In this document: piece by piece, positions 8,499 to 18,548 of the stretch | Position numbering within the stretch: the first letter of the stretch is position 1 | How the letters are laid out: each line of letters begins with the position of its first letter | Assembly: GCA_003222115.1 (NCBI GenBank) | Contig: QHUL01000055.1 | Coordinates: forward strand, 1 to 64,000 | Origin: Gemmatimonadota bacterium | GTDB taxonomy: Bacteria; Gemmatimonadota; Gemmatimonadetes; Gemmatimonadales; GWC2-71-9 | Length of the DNA: 64,000 nt | Direction of reading: 5' to 3' | Program-made: the position numbers and the translations under genes | The notes under the pieces: generated by a model | What the model saw: only the letters and a program-made list of their open reading frames with translations | Database searches by the model: none | What the model was told of the DNA's origin: nothing

Positions 8499-10744
8499 AG
8501 CGCGGCCTGCGGACGGCGTGGACGGTAGCGCGGCGCGAGCTGCGCGCGCTGTTCGACCAGCCCACGGGCTACATCCTGCTCGTCGTGTTCGTCGCCGTGA
8601 ACGACTTCCTGTGCTTCCGCCAGATCGAGCTGTACGGCTTGGCGACGCTGCGGCCGATGCTCGACTTCCTCCCCTGGCTGCTCCTGTTCCTCGTCCCCGC
8701 CGTGACGATGCGCGCGCTCGCCGAGGACGCGCGCTCGGGCACCCTCGAGGTCGTGCTGGCGCAGCCGGTCACCGAGCTGGAGCTCGTGGTCGGCAAGTAC
8801 GTCGGGGCGGTGCTCTTCCTGGTCATCGCGCTCGGGCTGACCCTCCCCATCCCGCTCGGGCTCGCCCTGGGCGCGCCGTTGCCGGCGGGGGTCGTGGTGG
8901 CGCAGTACGTGGGCTCGGCGCTGCTCGCCGCGGGCAGCGCCGGGGTCGGGCTGTGGGCCTCGAGCGTGAGCAAGAATCAGGTCACGGCCTTCATCCTCGC
9001 CGTCGGCGTGACGTTCCTGCTCGTCCTGGTGGGCCTCGACCCGCTGCTCGTCGGCCTGCCGCCGCGGCTCGGCCAAATCGCGGGGTCGCTCGGCGTGCTG
9101 CCGCACTTCACGGGCATCACGCGCGGCGTGATCGACCTGCGCGACGCCACGTACTTCCTGAGCCTCGCCGCGCTGTTCCTCTTGCTCGCCTACTTCGCGC
9201 TGATGCGCCGCAAGCTCACGCGCCGGGGCGCGACACTGCAGCGGCTCCGGCTCGGCACGGCGCTGGTCGCCCTCGGCGTGGTCGTGGTCAACCTGTTGGG
9301 GCGTCACATCGGCGGCCGGCTCGATCTGACCCCCGGCCGGGCGTTCACGCTCTCGCGGGCCACCAAGCAAATGCTCGGCTCCCTCCCCGACCTCGTCACG
9401 ATCAAGCTGTTCGCCTCGGCCTCGCTCCCTTCGGAGGTGGCGTTTCTGAAGCGCGACGTCGACGACCTGCTGGGCGACTACCGTGGCGCCGGCCACGGCA
9501 AGGTGCGCGTCGCGGTGCGCGACCCCTCGGCCGACACCGCGGCGCTGCGCGAGGCCCGCCAGCTCGGCATCCCGGCCGTGCAGTTCAACGTGCTGGGACG
9601 GTCGGAGCTGCAGGTGAAGGAGGGCTATCTCGGCGTCGCGGTCCAGTACGCCGAGGGCGTGAAGACGATTCCCTTCGTCCAGGAGGGAGGCGATCTGGAG
9701 TACCGGCTCACGTCCGAGATCCGCGCCCTCACCCACCGCGAGCGACCGGTGGTCGGCGTGAGCGAGACGTCGGACGCGACCTCGGTGCGGGCGCGCCGCA
9801 GCTTCGACGCGCTGCAGGAGCAGCTCGGCCGCACCTACACGGCGCGCCCGCTCACGCTGGGCGACAGCGCCATCGCGGAGGACGTGAAGGTGCTGGTGCT
9901 CATCGGGGCGCCCGACTCCCTGCGAGGGCGTCAGCAGGAGCGCCTCGAGCAGTTCCTCCGCCGCGGTGGCGGCGCGCTCGTCATGGCGAGCGGGATGGCC
10001 TTGAACCCCGGCACGCCGGTCGCGTACGCGCGCCCGGTCGCGTGGAACCGTGTCCTCAAGCCTTACGGCGTGCAGATCCACTCCGACATGGCGTTCGACC
10101 TCGCGTCCAACGAGCGCATTGCCGTGCCGGCGCAGTTCGGCCAGGTGCTCGTCTCCTACCCGCTGTGGCTGCGCGCCCTGAGCACCAAGGCCTCGCCGGT
10201 CAATGCGCAGCTCAACGCAGTGCTGCTGCCGTGGGCGAGCACCATCGACACGACGGGCGCCGCCCCCGGCAGCGTCACGCCGCTCCTCGCCACGAGCCGT
10301 GCCGGGGGCCTGCAGCAGGTGACGGCGTTCCTCACGCCGGCCCGCGAGTTCCCGCGGGACAGCCTGGCCCGACGCCTCATGGCGGTGCAGGTCAATCCCC
10401 TGGCCCGCGACACGGCCCCGCCGCTGCGCGGCCGGCTCGTCGTCGTGGGCAGCGCCGACTTCGCGAGCGACCGCTACGCCGGCAACTCGCCCGAGAATGT
10501 CGTGTTCGCCCTCAACGCGGTGGACTGGCTCGCCCAGGACGACGCGCTGATCGCGATCCGCTCGAAGAACCGCGCGCCGGCCCCGCTCGCGTTCACGAGC
10601 GGGACCAAGCGCGACGCGGTCAAGTACGGCAACCTGATCGGGATCCCGGTGCTGCTCGTGGCGGTGGGCGCGGCGCGGCTGTGGCGGCGGCGCCTGATCA
10701 CCCGGGGTACGTATCGGCCGCTGGGCGCGGCGCAGGTCGCATGA
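8495..10744 (+). CDS. ABC-2 permease fused to GldG-type auxiliary domain
   Basis: The 749-residue protein joins two parts that are often separate genes. Residues about 1-240 are an ABC-2 permease of the GldF type, with six hydrophobic helices starting at YILLVVFVAVNDFL and ending LFLLLAYFALMRR. After a basic linker and another helix (about 250-270), residues 285-690 match the GldG/ABC_transp_aux domain (TIKLFASASLPSE, IPFVQEGGDLEYRLTSEI, VVGSADFASD), which is expected to be periplasmic. A last helix near 710-730 (IGIPVLLVAVGAARLWRRR) returns to the membrane. It overlaps both neighbours by 4 bp. The fusion supports GldF and GldG acting as one unit. Confidence 0.88.
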   Translation: MKRGLRTAWTVARRELRALFDQPTGYILLVVFVAVNDFLCFRQIELYGLATLRPMLDFLPWLLLFLVPAVTMRALAEDARSGTLEVVLAQPVTELELVVGKYVGAVLFLVIALGLTLPIPLGLALGAPLPAGVVVAQYVGSALLAAGSAGVGLWASSVSKNQVTAFILAVGVTFLLVLVGLDPLLVGLPPRLGQIAGSLGVLPHFTGITRGVIDLRDATYFLSLAALFLLLAYFALMRRKLTRRGATLQRLRLGTALVALGVVVVNLLGRHIGGRLDLTPGRAFTLSRATKQMLGSLPDLVTIKLFASASLPSEVAFLKRDVDDLLGDYRGAGHGKVRVAVRDPSADTAALREARQLGIPAVQFNVLGRSELQVKEGYLGVAVQYAEGVKTIPFVQEGGDLEYRLTSEIRALTHRERPVVGVSETSDATSVRARRSFDALQEQLGRTYTARPLTLGDSAIAEDVKVLVLIGAPDSLRGRQQERLEQFLRRGGGALVMASGMALNPGTPVAYARPVAWNRVLKPYGVQIHSDMAFDLASNERIAVPAQFGQVLVSYPLWLRALSTKASPVNAQLNAVLLPWASTIDTTGAAPGSVTPLLATSRAGGLQQVTAFLTPAREFPRDSLARRLMAVQVNPLARDTAPPLRGRLVVVGSADFASDRYAGNSPENVVFALNAVDWLAQDDALIAIRSKNRAPAPLAFTSGTKRDAVKYGNLIGIPVLLVAVGAARLWRRRLITRGTYRPLGAAQVA

Positions 10745-11661
10745 GCCCGCGGCAGCTCCGCGCCGTCGCGATCGGGCTGGCCGCCGTGCTGCTGCTGTGG
10801 CTCGCCAGCGAGCTGCTCTCGAAGCGCAGCGACCGGATCACCGCGTCGCTCGGGCTCCCCCCCGTCTCCGACGCCGCCGCCGACCGCGTAACGATCACGC
10901 GCGGCGCGGACACCGCGGTCCTCGCGAAAGCCGCCGACACGGCCTGGACCGTCAACGGATACGCCGCGTCGCGCCAGGCCGTGACCGAGCTGTTCGCCGC
11001 GTTACGCGACTCGACCCCGGCGGAGCTCGCGGCCGAGAGCCCCGGCTCGTTCGCCCGGCTCGGCGTGGACAGCACCGGCGGCCGCTGGATCCGCGTCGCG
11101 GGCGGCGGCCGCACGCTCGTCGAGCTGATCACGGGCCAGAACGGGCCCGCCTTCGGCACGCTGTACGTCCGCAAGCCCGGCGACACCCGCGTGTTCCTGT
11201 GGCGCGGGCGACCGCTCCCCGGTCCGACCCGCGGGGTGGACGAGTGGCGCGACCGGCGGATCGCCGGCGTCGAGCCGGACAGCGTGCGCGCGCTCGAGAT
11301 CGCGCGGGGCAAGGAGCGCTACGCCCTGGAGCGCCGGGACCGCCGCTGGACCAGCGCCCGTCGGGGCCCAGCGGACTCGGCCGCGGTGACGCGGCTGCTG
11401 GAGCACTATCGCAACGTGGCGGCGGCGGGCTTCGCCACGCCGCGGCAGGCGGACTCGCTCCGGGCGCGACGGCCGCCCTGGCGTCGGGCGACGCTGCGTG
11501 GCCCCGCCGGGCGCCTGCTCCTCGCCCTCGCGTTCGATTCCACGGCCGCCGGCATCTGGGTGTACCGCGCCGACGGGCCCACCGGGACCGTGTACCGCAT
11601 CGAGCCCTGGAGCGCGGACCAGCTGACGCCGGCCGGGCAGACGCTCGCGCCGAAGAAGTGA
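10741..11661 (+). CDS. DUF4340 protein of the Gld-like ABC export operon
   Basis: ATG 10741 overlaps the stop of the permease fusion, giving 306 residues. One N-terminal helix (LRAVAIGLAAVLLLWLASELL) anchors it, and the remainder is a soluble, probably periplasmic domain with repeats of the DUF4340 type: VTITRGADTAVLAKAADTAW, then VDEWRDRRIAGVEPDSVRAL with the ERYALERRDRRWTS segment. DUF4340 genes regularly follow GldG-like genes, so it is probably a structural or substrate-handling partner of this exporter. Its molecular function is undetermined. The sequence is full length with no disrupted region. Confidence 0.82.
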   Translation: MSPRQLRAVAIGLAAVLLLWLASELLSKRSDRITASLGLPPVSDAAADRVTITRGADTAVLAKAADTAWTVNGYAASRQAVTELFAALRDSTPAELAAESPGSFARLGVDSTGGRWIRVAGGGRTLVELITGQNGPAFGTLYVRKPGDTRVFLWRGRPLPGPTRGVDEWRDRRIAGVEPDSVRALEIARGKERYALERRDRRWTSARRGPADSAAVTRLLEHYRNVAAAGFATPRQADSLRARRPPWRRATLRGPAGRLLLALAFDSTAAGIWVYRADGPTGTVYRIEPWSADQLTPAGQTLAPKK

Positions 11662-11666
11662 ATCCC

Positions 11667-11695
11667 TTCATTTTCTGAGACTTACCGTCTATTTT
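11667..11695 (+). promoter_or_regulatory. Putative prs promoter
   Basis: A weak -35 (TTCATT, 11667-11672) lies 17 bp before a -10 (TATTTT, 11690-11695) in the context GTCTATTTTTA. The ATG of prs is only 12 bp beyond the -10, so the transcript would have a very short leader. The same GTCTATnTT element precedes rpsF, the SPOR lipoprotein and yajQ. Confidence 0.45.
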
Positions 11696-11707
11696 TAGCC
11701 GCCCGAA

Positions 11708-12661
11708 ATGGCGGAGCTCTCGCTGTCGCGGAGCCAGCTGTTGCTGCTCGCCGGGACGGCCAATCGGCCGCTCGCCGAGGAGATGGCCGGGCATTTGGGG
11801 CAGCCGCTGTGCGCGCTGACGATCCGCCGCTTCGCCGACGGCGAGATCTTCGTGAAGATCGACGAGAACGTCCGCGGGCGGGACGTGTTCATCATCCAGC
11901 CGACGAATCCTCCGGCGGAGAATCTCGTCGAGCTGCTCCTGATGATCGATGCGGCGCGGCGGGCGAGCGCGGCGCGGATCACGGCGGTGCTGCCCTACTT
12001 CGGCTACGCGCGGCAGGACCGCAAGGACCAGCCGCGCGTGGCGATCAGCGCGAAGCTGATGGCGAACCTGATCACGCACGCCGGCGCCGATCGCGTGCTG
12101 GGAATGGACTTCCATTCCCACCAGGTGCAGGGGTTCTTCGACATTCCGGTGGACCACCTGTACGCGGCGCCCGTGTTCGTCGCCCACTTCCGGCAGAAGC
12201 GGCTGCACGACCCGGTGGTAGTGGCGCCGGACGTGGGGTCGGCGAAGATGGCGCGCGGGTTCGCGAAGCGGCTGAACGCGTCCCTCGCGATCATCGACAA
12301 GCGGCGCCCCTCGGCAAACGTCGCCGAAGTCGTGAACGTCGTGGGCGAGGTGGCGGACAAGGATTGCCTCGTCCCCGACGACATGATCGACACGGCGGGG
12401 ACGGTCACCGAGGCGGCAGCGGCGTTGAAGCGCCTCGGGGCGCGCAAGATCTACGCGTTCGCGTCCCACGCGCTCCTGTCGGGACCCGCCGCGGAGCGGT
12501 TGCGCGCGGCGCCGGTCGACGAGGTCGCGGTGACCAACACGATCCACATCCCCGACGAGCGGCGCTTCGAGAAGCTCCAGGTGCTGTCGATCGCGGACCT
12601 GATGGCGAAGGCGATCGGGTACGAGCACTCGAACCAGTCGGTGAGCTCGCTGTTTGACTGA
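11708..12661 (+). CDS. prs: Ribose-phosphate pyrophosphokinase
   Basis: This 317-residue enzyme makes PRPP from ribose 5-phosphate and ATP for purine, pyrimidine, histidine and tryptophan synthesis. The class I signatures are present: FADGEIFVKIDENVRGRDVF near the N-terminus, the ATP and catalytic segment PYFGYARQDRKDQPRVAISA (about residues 97-116), the HSHQVQGFFDIPVDHLYA metal and regulatory region, and the PRPP loop DCLVPDDMIDTAGTVTEAA, in which the usual DDMIDTAGT is intact. It is the expected full length. It starts the prs-rplY-pth run, a conserved bacterial gene order; a repeat array separates it from rplY. Confidence 0.97.
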   Translation: MAELSLSRSQLLLLAGTANRPLAEEMAGHLGQPLCALTIRRFADGEIFVKIDENVRGRDVFIIQPTNPPAENLVELLLMIDAARRASAARITAVLPYFGYARQDRKDQPRVAISAKLMANLITHAGADRVLGMDFHSHQVQGFFDIPVDHLYAAPVFVAHFRQKRLHDPVVVAPDVGSAKMARGFAKRLNASLAIIDKRRPSANVAEVVNVVGEVADKDCLVPDDMIDTAGTVTEAAAALKRLGARKIYAFASHALLSGPAAERLRAAPVDEVAVTNTIHIPDERRFEKLQVLSIADLMAKAIGYEHSNQSVSSLFD

Positions 12662-12663
12662 CA

Positions 12664-12720
12664 GTCGTAAGCCGCAAGCCATGAGACTTAAGGCTTACGA
12701 CTTATGACTTACGACTTACG
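12664..12720. repeat. Heptamer inverted-repeat array between prs and rplY
   Basis: The 76-bp gap between prs and rplY is mostly an AT-richer array. A perfect 10-bp inverted repeat (GTCGTAAGCC at 12664-12673 and GGCTTACGAC at 12692-12701) is followed by tandem 7-bp units CTTACGA, CTTATGA, CTTACGA, CTTACG (12694-12720). The left side carries the complementary unit TCGTAAG with decayed copies. Base composition differs sharply from the neighbours. It could fold as an mRNA hairpin or act as a transcription attenuator; no U-tract follows. Confidence 0.75.
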
Positions 12721-12737
12721 CCTGAGGAACTAGTGCA

Positions 12738-13529
12738 ATGGCCCAGATCGTCTCCCTGACAGCAACCGCCCGCCGGGGTACGGGCAAGGGCGCCGCGCGC
12801 CAGGCGCGGTTCCGCGGCGAGATCCCCGCGGTGATCTACGGTCGCGGCCGCGAGACCCAGTCGCTCGCCGTGGAGGCGAAGGCCCTCGAGAAGGCGCTCA
12901 CGGGAGTGGAGCCCGCGAGCACCATCATCGAGCTCGCCGTGGACGGGAAGACGGTGCGGACCCTGATCCGCGAGATCCAGCGGCACCCCGTGCGGCCCGA
13001 CATCATCCACGTGGACTTCTACGAGATCCACGCCGCCGAGAAGGTGAAGCTCAAGGTGCCCGTGCACCTCGTGGGCGCGCCGGACGGCGTCCGCAACGCC
13101 GGCGGCGTGCTCGACCAGGTGACGCGCGAGGTCGAGATCGAGGTGTTGCCCGAGCAGATCCCGGACCGTGTCGAGCTGGACGTGACCGCCCTCAAGATCG
13201 GCGATTCGCTGCACGTGCGGCACCTGCAGATCCCGAACGTCACGATTCTCACCCATAGCGACCTGACGATCGCGACGGTCGTGCCGCCGCGGGCCGAGGA
13301 GGTCGCGGCGCCCACGCCGGAGGCGGTGGCCGAGGTGGCCGAGCCGGAGCTGATCCGCAAGGTGCGCGAGGGCGAGGAGGAGGCCGAGGGCGAGGCCGCC
13401 GAGGGTGGCCCGAAGGCCGAGACGAAGGGCGCGGCCGCACCGGCCAAAGGCGCTGCTCCACCGGCGAAGGGCGAGAAGGGCGAAAAGCCCGAGAAGACCG
13501 AGAAGCCCAAGGGCGGCAAAGAGAGCTGA
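12738..13529 (+). CDS. rplY: Ribosomal protein bL25 with CTC-type extension
   Basis: The 263-residue protein begins with the L25 5S rRNA-binding domain (about residues 1-95, e.g. ARRGTGKGAARQARFRGEIP and IREIQRHPVRPDIIHVDFYE). It continues with the TL5/CTC beta domain (about 100-185, EKVKLKVPVHLVGAPDGVRN to LTIATVVPP). The last 75 residues are a low-complexity Ala/Glu/Lys/Gly/Pro tail common in GC-rich lineages. It belongs to the large ribosomal subunit. It is followed in the same reading frame, three bases after its TGA, by the peptidyl-tRNA hydrolase coding sequence. Confidence 0.95.
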   Translation: MAQIVSLTATARRGTGKGAARQARFRGEIPAVIYGRGRETQSLAVEAKALEKALTGVEPASTIIELAVDGKTVRTLIREIQRHPVRPDIIHVDFYEIHAAEKVKLKVPVHLVGAPDGVRNAGGVLDQVTREVEIEVLPEQIPDRVELDVTALKIGDSLHVRHLQIPNVTILTHSDLTIATVVPPRAEEVAAPTPEAVAEVAEPELIRKVREGEEEAEGEAAEGGPKAETKGAAAPAKGAAPPAKGEKGEKPEKTEKPKGGKES

Positions 13530-13532
13530 TCC

Positions 13533-14068
13533 CTGCGCGCCGTCGTCGGCCTCGGGAATCCCGGTCCGGAGTACGCGGCGACGCGCCACAATGCCGGCTT
13601 CTGGCTGGCCGACGCGCTGGTCGCGCGCTGGGGGTTCCCCCCGTTTCGCCGCGCCGAGCGGGCGCGCGCGACCGCGGGCGAGGTGGACGGGGTCCCCGTC
13701 CGCGTCCTCAAGCCCATCACCTACATGAACCGCAGCGGTGCTGCGCTCGCGTCGCTGCGCGCCGATCCGGGGTTCAATCCCGCCACCGACCTGCTGGTGC
13801 TCGTGGACGACTTTCAGATCCCGTGCGGCACGTTCCGGCTGCGGGGTGAGGGCTCCGCGGGCGGCCATAACGGCTTGAAGAGCATCGAGGGAGCGTTGCA
13901 GTCGCGGCAGTACGCCCGGCTGCGCATCGGCGTGGGCCCGCTGCCCGAGGGGGCGGACTGGTCCGACTACGTGCTCGCCCCCTTCACCTCGGAGCAGATC
14001 GAGCAGATCGAGGCGTTGATGCCGGAGCTCGTGGCCGCCGTGGAACGGTGGCTGCGGGAGGGCGCGCC

Positions 14069-14072
<4 letters not shown>
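13533..14072 (+). CDS. pth: Peptidyl-tRNA hydrolase with a CTG start
   Basis: The enzyme releases peptides from peptidyl-tRNA that has dropped off ribosomes. The 179-residue frame contains the family hallmarks [19 protein letters not shown] (Asn and catalytic His near residue 20), [25 protein letters not shown] and [13 protein letters not shown]. The conserved N-terminus begins right after the rplY stop. In this frame there is no ATG, GTG or TTG before the GLGNPG motif, only CTG at 13533, three bases after the rplY TGA. Starting there gives [11 protein letters not shown], the normal length for the family, so CTG initiation coupled to rplY termination is the simplest reading. Its own stop overlaps hppA (GTGA). 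Confidence 0.9.
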
Positions 14073-16117
<2,045 letters not shown>

Positions 16118-17221
16118 GTGCTGCGCCTCGGCATCGTCGGCCTTCCCAACGTCGGGAAGTCCACGCTCTTCAACGCGCTCACGTCCTCAAAGGCCGCGGC
16201 CGCCGAGAACTACCCCTTCTGCACCGTCGAGCCGAACGTGGGCGTGGTCGCGGTGCCGGATCCGCGGCTCGACCGGCTGTTCGAGCTCGTCCGGCCCAAG
16301 ACGAAAGTGCCGGCGGTGGTCGAGTTCGTGGACATCGCCGGCCTCGTGAAGGGCGCCTCCCAGGGCGAAGGGCTCGGGAACCAGTTCCTCTCCCACATCC
16401 GCGAAGTGGACGCGGCCGTGCACGTGATCCGCTGCTTCGAGGACCCGGACGTCGTGCACGTCATGGGCCCGGTGGATCCCGTGCGCGACCACGACGTCGT
16501 CACGAGCGAGCTCGCGCTCGCGGACCTCGCGGTCGTGGAGCGGCGCCTCGAGAAGGCCCGCAAGACCGCCCGCGCCGGCGACAAGGAGGCGCAGGCGGAG
16601 CTGGTCCTGCTCGAGCGGGTGGTGGAGGAGCTGAACGCGGGGCGCGGCGCGCGCGAGGCCGGCGAGGGCGAGGAGGCCGTGCGGTTCCTGCGCCGGCTGG
16701 GCCTGCTCACGGCGAAGCCGATCCTGTACGCCGCGAACGTGAACGAGGACGACCTCGCGCGGGGCGGCGGCAGGTGGCTCGACGCGCTCCGCACGGCGGT
16801 GCAGGCGCACCACGAGGAGGCCGAGATCGTCCTCTTCTCCGCGCGGTTCGAGGCGGAGCTCGCCGAGCTCTCAGGCGAGGAGCGGCGCGAGTTCCTGGCG
16901 CAGGCGGGGGTCACCGAGCCCGGGCTCGACCGCTTGATCCACGCGGGCTATCACCTGCTCGGGCTGCAGACGTTCTTCACCGTGGGCGACAACGAAGTGC
17001 GCGCCTGGACGATGCACCGCGGCCAGACCGCCTTCGAAGCGGCGGGCGAGATCCACTCCGACTTCCAGCGCGGCTTCATCCGGGCCGAAACCGTCGCGTT
17101 CGAGGAGTTCGTGCGGGCCGGGTCCTACAAGGCGGCGCGCGAGCTGGGTCTGGTGCGCTCGGAGGGGCGGGACTACGTGGTCAAGGACGGGGACATCCTG
17201 CTGTTTCGGTTCAACGTCTAG
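16118..17221 (+). CDS. ychF: Redox-regulated ATPase YchF/Ola1
   Basis: This 367-residue OBG-family P-loop protein has G1 GLPNVGKST (about residues 7-15), a switch region with YPFCTVEPNVG, G3 DIAGLVKGASQGEGLG and the altered G4 region YAANVNEDD (in place of the GTPase NKxD), which fits the known ATP preference of YchF. A coiled-coil insertion lies in the middle, and a C-terminal TGS domain (FTVGDNEVRAWTMHRGQTA to KDGDILLFRFNV) completes the family layout. It associates with ribosomes. It starts directly after hppA and converges with the lipoprotein gene, sharing a CTAG (17218-17221) that contains both stop codons. Confidence 0.95.
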   Translation: MLRLGIVGLPNVGKSTLFNALTSSKAAAAENYPFCTVEPNVGVVAVPDPRLDRLFELVRPKTKVPAVVEFVDIAGLVKGASQGEGLGNQFLSHIREVDAAVHVIRCFEDPDVVHVMGPVDPVRDHDVVTSELALADLAVVERRLEKARKTARAGDKEAQAELVLLERVVEELNAGRGAREAGEGEEAVRFLRRLGLLTAKPILYAANVNEDDLARGGGRWLDALRTAVQAHHEEAEIVLFSARFEAELAELSGEERREFLAQAGVTEPGLDRLIHAGYHLLGLQTFFTVGDNEVRAWTMHRGQTAFEAAGEIHSDFQRGFIRAETVAFEEFVRAGSYKAARELGLVRSEGRDYVVKDGDILLFRFNV

Positions 17222-18498
17222 CAGATCAAGTAGATCGCGAGGCGCGGCCCGCGCTCCGGCGTTCTCCAGCGAATCCATCCCTCCGCAGTTCTTACTGCTC
17301 GCTCCGCGCACCACGGCCCGGGCCACTGTACTCGCACCTTCATCCAGTCATCCTTGACCTCCAACGGATACAAGCCGTACTCGCGCTCCCGAAGCTCGGC
17401 GACCACCGAGCCTATGCTGTCGGGGGACGCGTAAAGCGGGTGTGGGCCGGGCTCAGCGATGTAGGTCGGCGTGCTGTGGAAGTAGTGGTACTCCCAGGGA
17501 ACGAGCCTCACATCGCTAGGGCTGAGGAGGAGATGCGACGTGTGAGCCCACGCCGTGCCGTCATCCCCAGGCGAAGGCGCAGCGTAGCGAAACCGGAACC
17601 ATCCGTCGCTGTGGATCGCAAACACTCGTAACGAGGCCGGCCCATCGTACGCCGTATTCAGCAAACCGGCCACAACCAGCTTCCGCCAGCGCCCCGGCGA
17701 TCCGACGACGTAGAGCCAGCCCCGCGCGAGCCACCCGTAGAGCCGACCCCCGGGCTCCCGGTAGATCGGCAGCAGCAGCTGCCGCATCCAAGAAACGCCA
17801 GTCAGAGGGCTGGGGCCGGTCAAGTATCCGTCGCCCAGTGTCGTGTCGCCCCGCCACGCGCGGTCGCCTTCGGGATCACGCGGCTCAGGACGCGGGACCG
17901 GCGGCGGGGCGAGGCTGTCGGGCAACCAACCCAGCATGCCCCACGGATCGACCCACGCCGCGCACTGTTCTAGGATCCGAGCGGCGACCGCCGCCGGGGG
18001 GCCGAGGCGCTGAGCGCTCAGCAGAGCCTCTGGAGTGCCCCTTGTGCCTTCCGAGCCGTGCGGGCCGCGGTTCTCCGCATCCGCCGTGGAGACTCCCCGC
18101 TGGGTGAGCTCCTCCGAGCCAGGCCGTGAATCGATACGGATAAGAGTCGCGCTTCCCTCACCATCGTTGCGGATTTCGAAGTACCACCGGACCGCTCGAC
18201 TGCTGTCGATCGCGACGGCGATCTGCCGGATTCCGATGGGCACTCCCACGATTCGGAGACGAACTGCCCGCAGGCCTCCTGCGGCGTACTCCGGAGCCTC
18301 AGTGCACCGGCCCATGGACTCGGGAAGGGCCTTGACTGCCGGCCCAAACGCGGCGAGCGGCACCGACTCGTAGGGTTGCTGCTGGCGGGGAGCTGCAGGG
18401 CGCACGCCAAGCTGGGGGAAGCGGGGCTCCTGCTGGCGACAAGAGAGGCCCATCACCAACGACGCTAGGAGAAGGACTACTGAGATAAATCGACGCAT
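17218..18498 (-). CDS. Lipoprotein with C-terminal SH3-like domain, function unknown
   Basis: The 426-residue product starts MRRFISVVLLLASLVMGLSC, a lipoprotein signal with Cys20 as the lipidated residue. The middle (about 60-330) shows no family I know but is rich in Trp and Tyr (for example LYGWLARGWLYVVGSPGRWR). Residues about 355-415 look like a bacterial SH3-type module: PLYASPDSIGSVVAELRE, then YGLYPLEVKDDWMKVRV and EGWIRWRT. Such modules bind cell-wall peptides or metals. The gene lies downstream of the M2 peptidase on the same strand. Its base composition is slightly less GC-rich than its neighbours, so horizontal gain is possible. Confidence 0.75.
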   Translation of the reverse strand: MRRFISVVLLLASLVMGLSCRQQEPRFPQLGVRPAAPRQQQPYESVPLAAFGPAVKALPESMGRCTEAPEYAAGGLRAVRLRIVGVPIGIRQIAVAIDSSRAVRWYFEIRNDGEGSATLIRIDSRPGSEELTQRGVSTADAENRGPHGSEGTRGTPEALLSAQRLGPPAAVAARILEQCAAWVDPWGMLGWLPDSLAPPPVPRPEPRDPEGDRAWRGDTTLGDGYLTGPSPLTGVSWMRQLLLPIYREPGGRLYGWLARGWLYVVGSPGRWRKLVVAGLLNTAYDGPASLRVFAIHSDGWFRFRYAAPSPGDDGTAWAHTSHLLLSPSDVRLVPWEYHYFHSTPTYIAEPGPHPLYASPDSIGSVVAELREREYGLYPLEVKDDWMKVRVQWPGPWCAERAVRTAEGWIRWRTPERGPRLAIYLIC

Positions 18499-18548
18499 GT
18501 TTGGGGGAAAATCCTACCGTGTCCTTTCAGGAGCGCCCCCGCGCCGCC

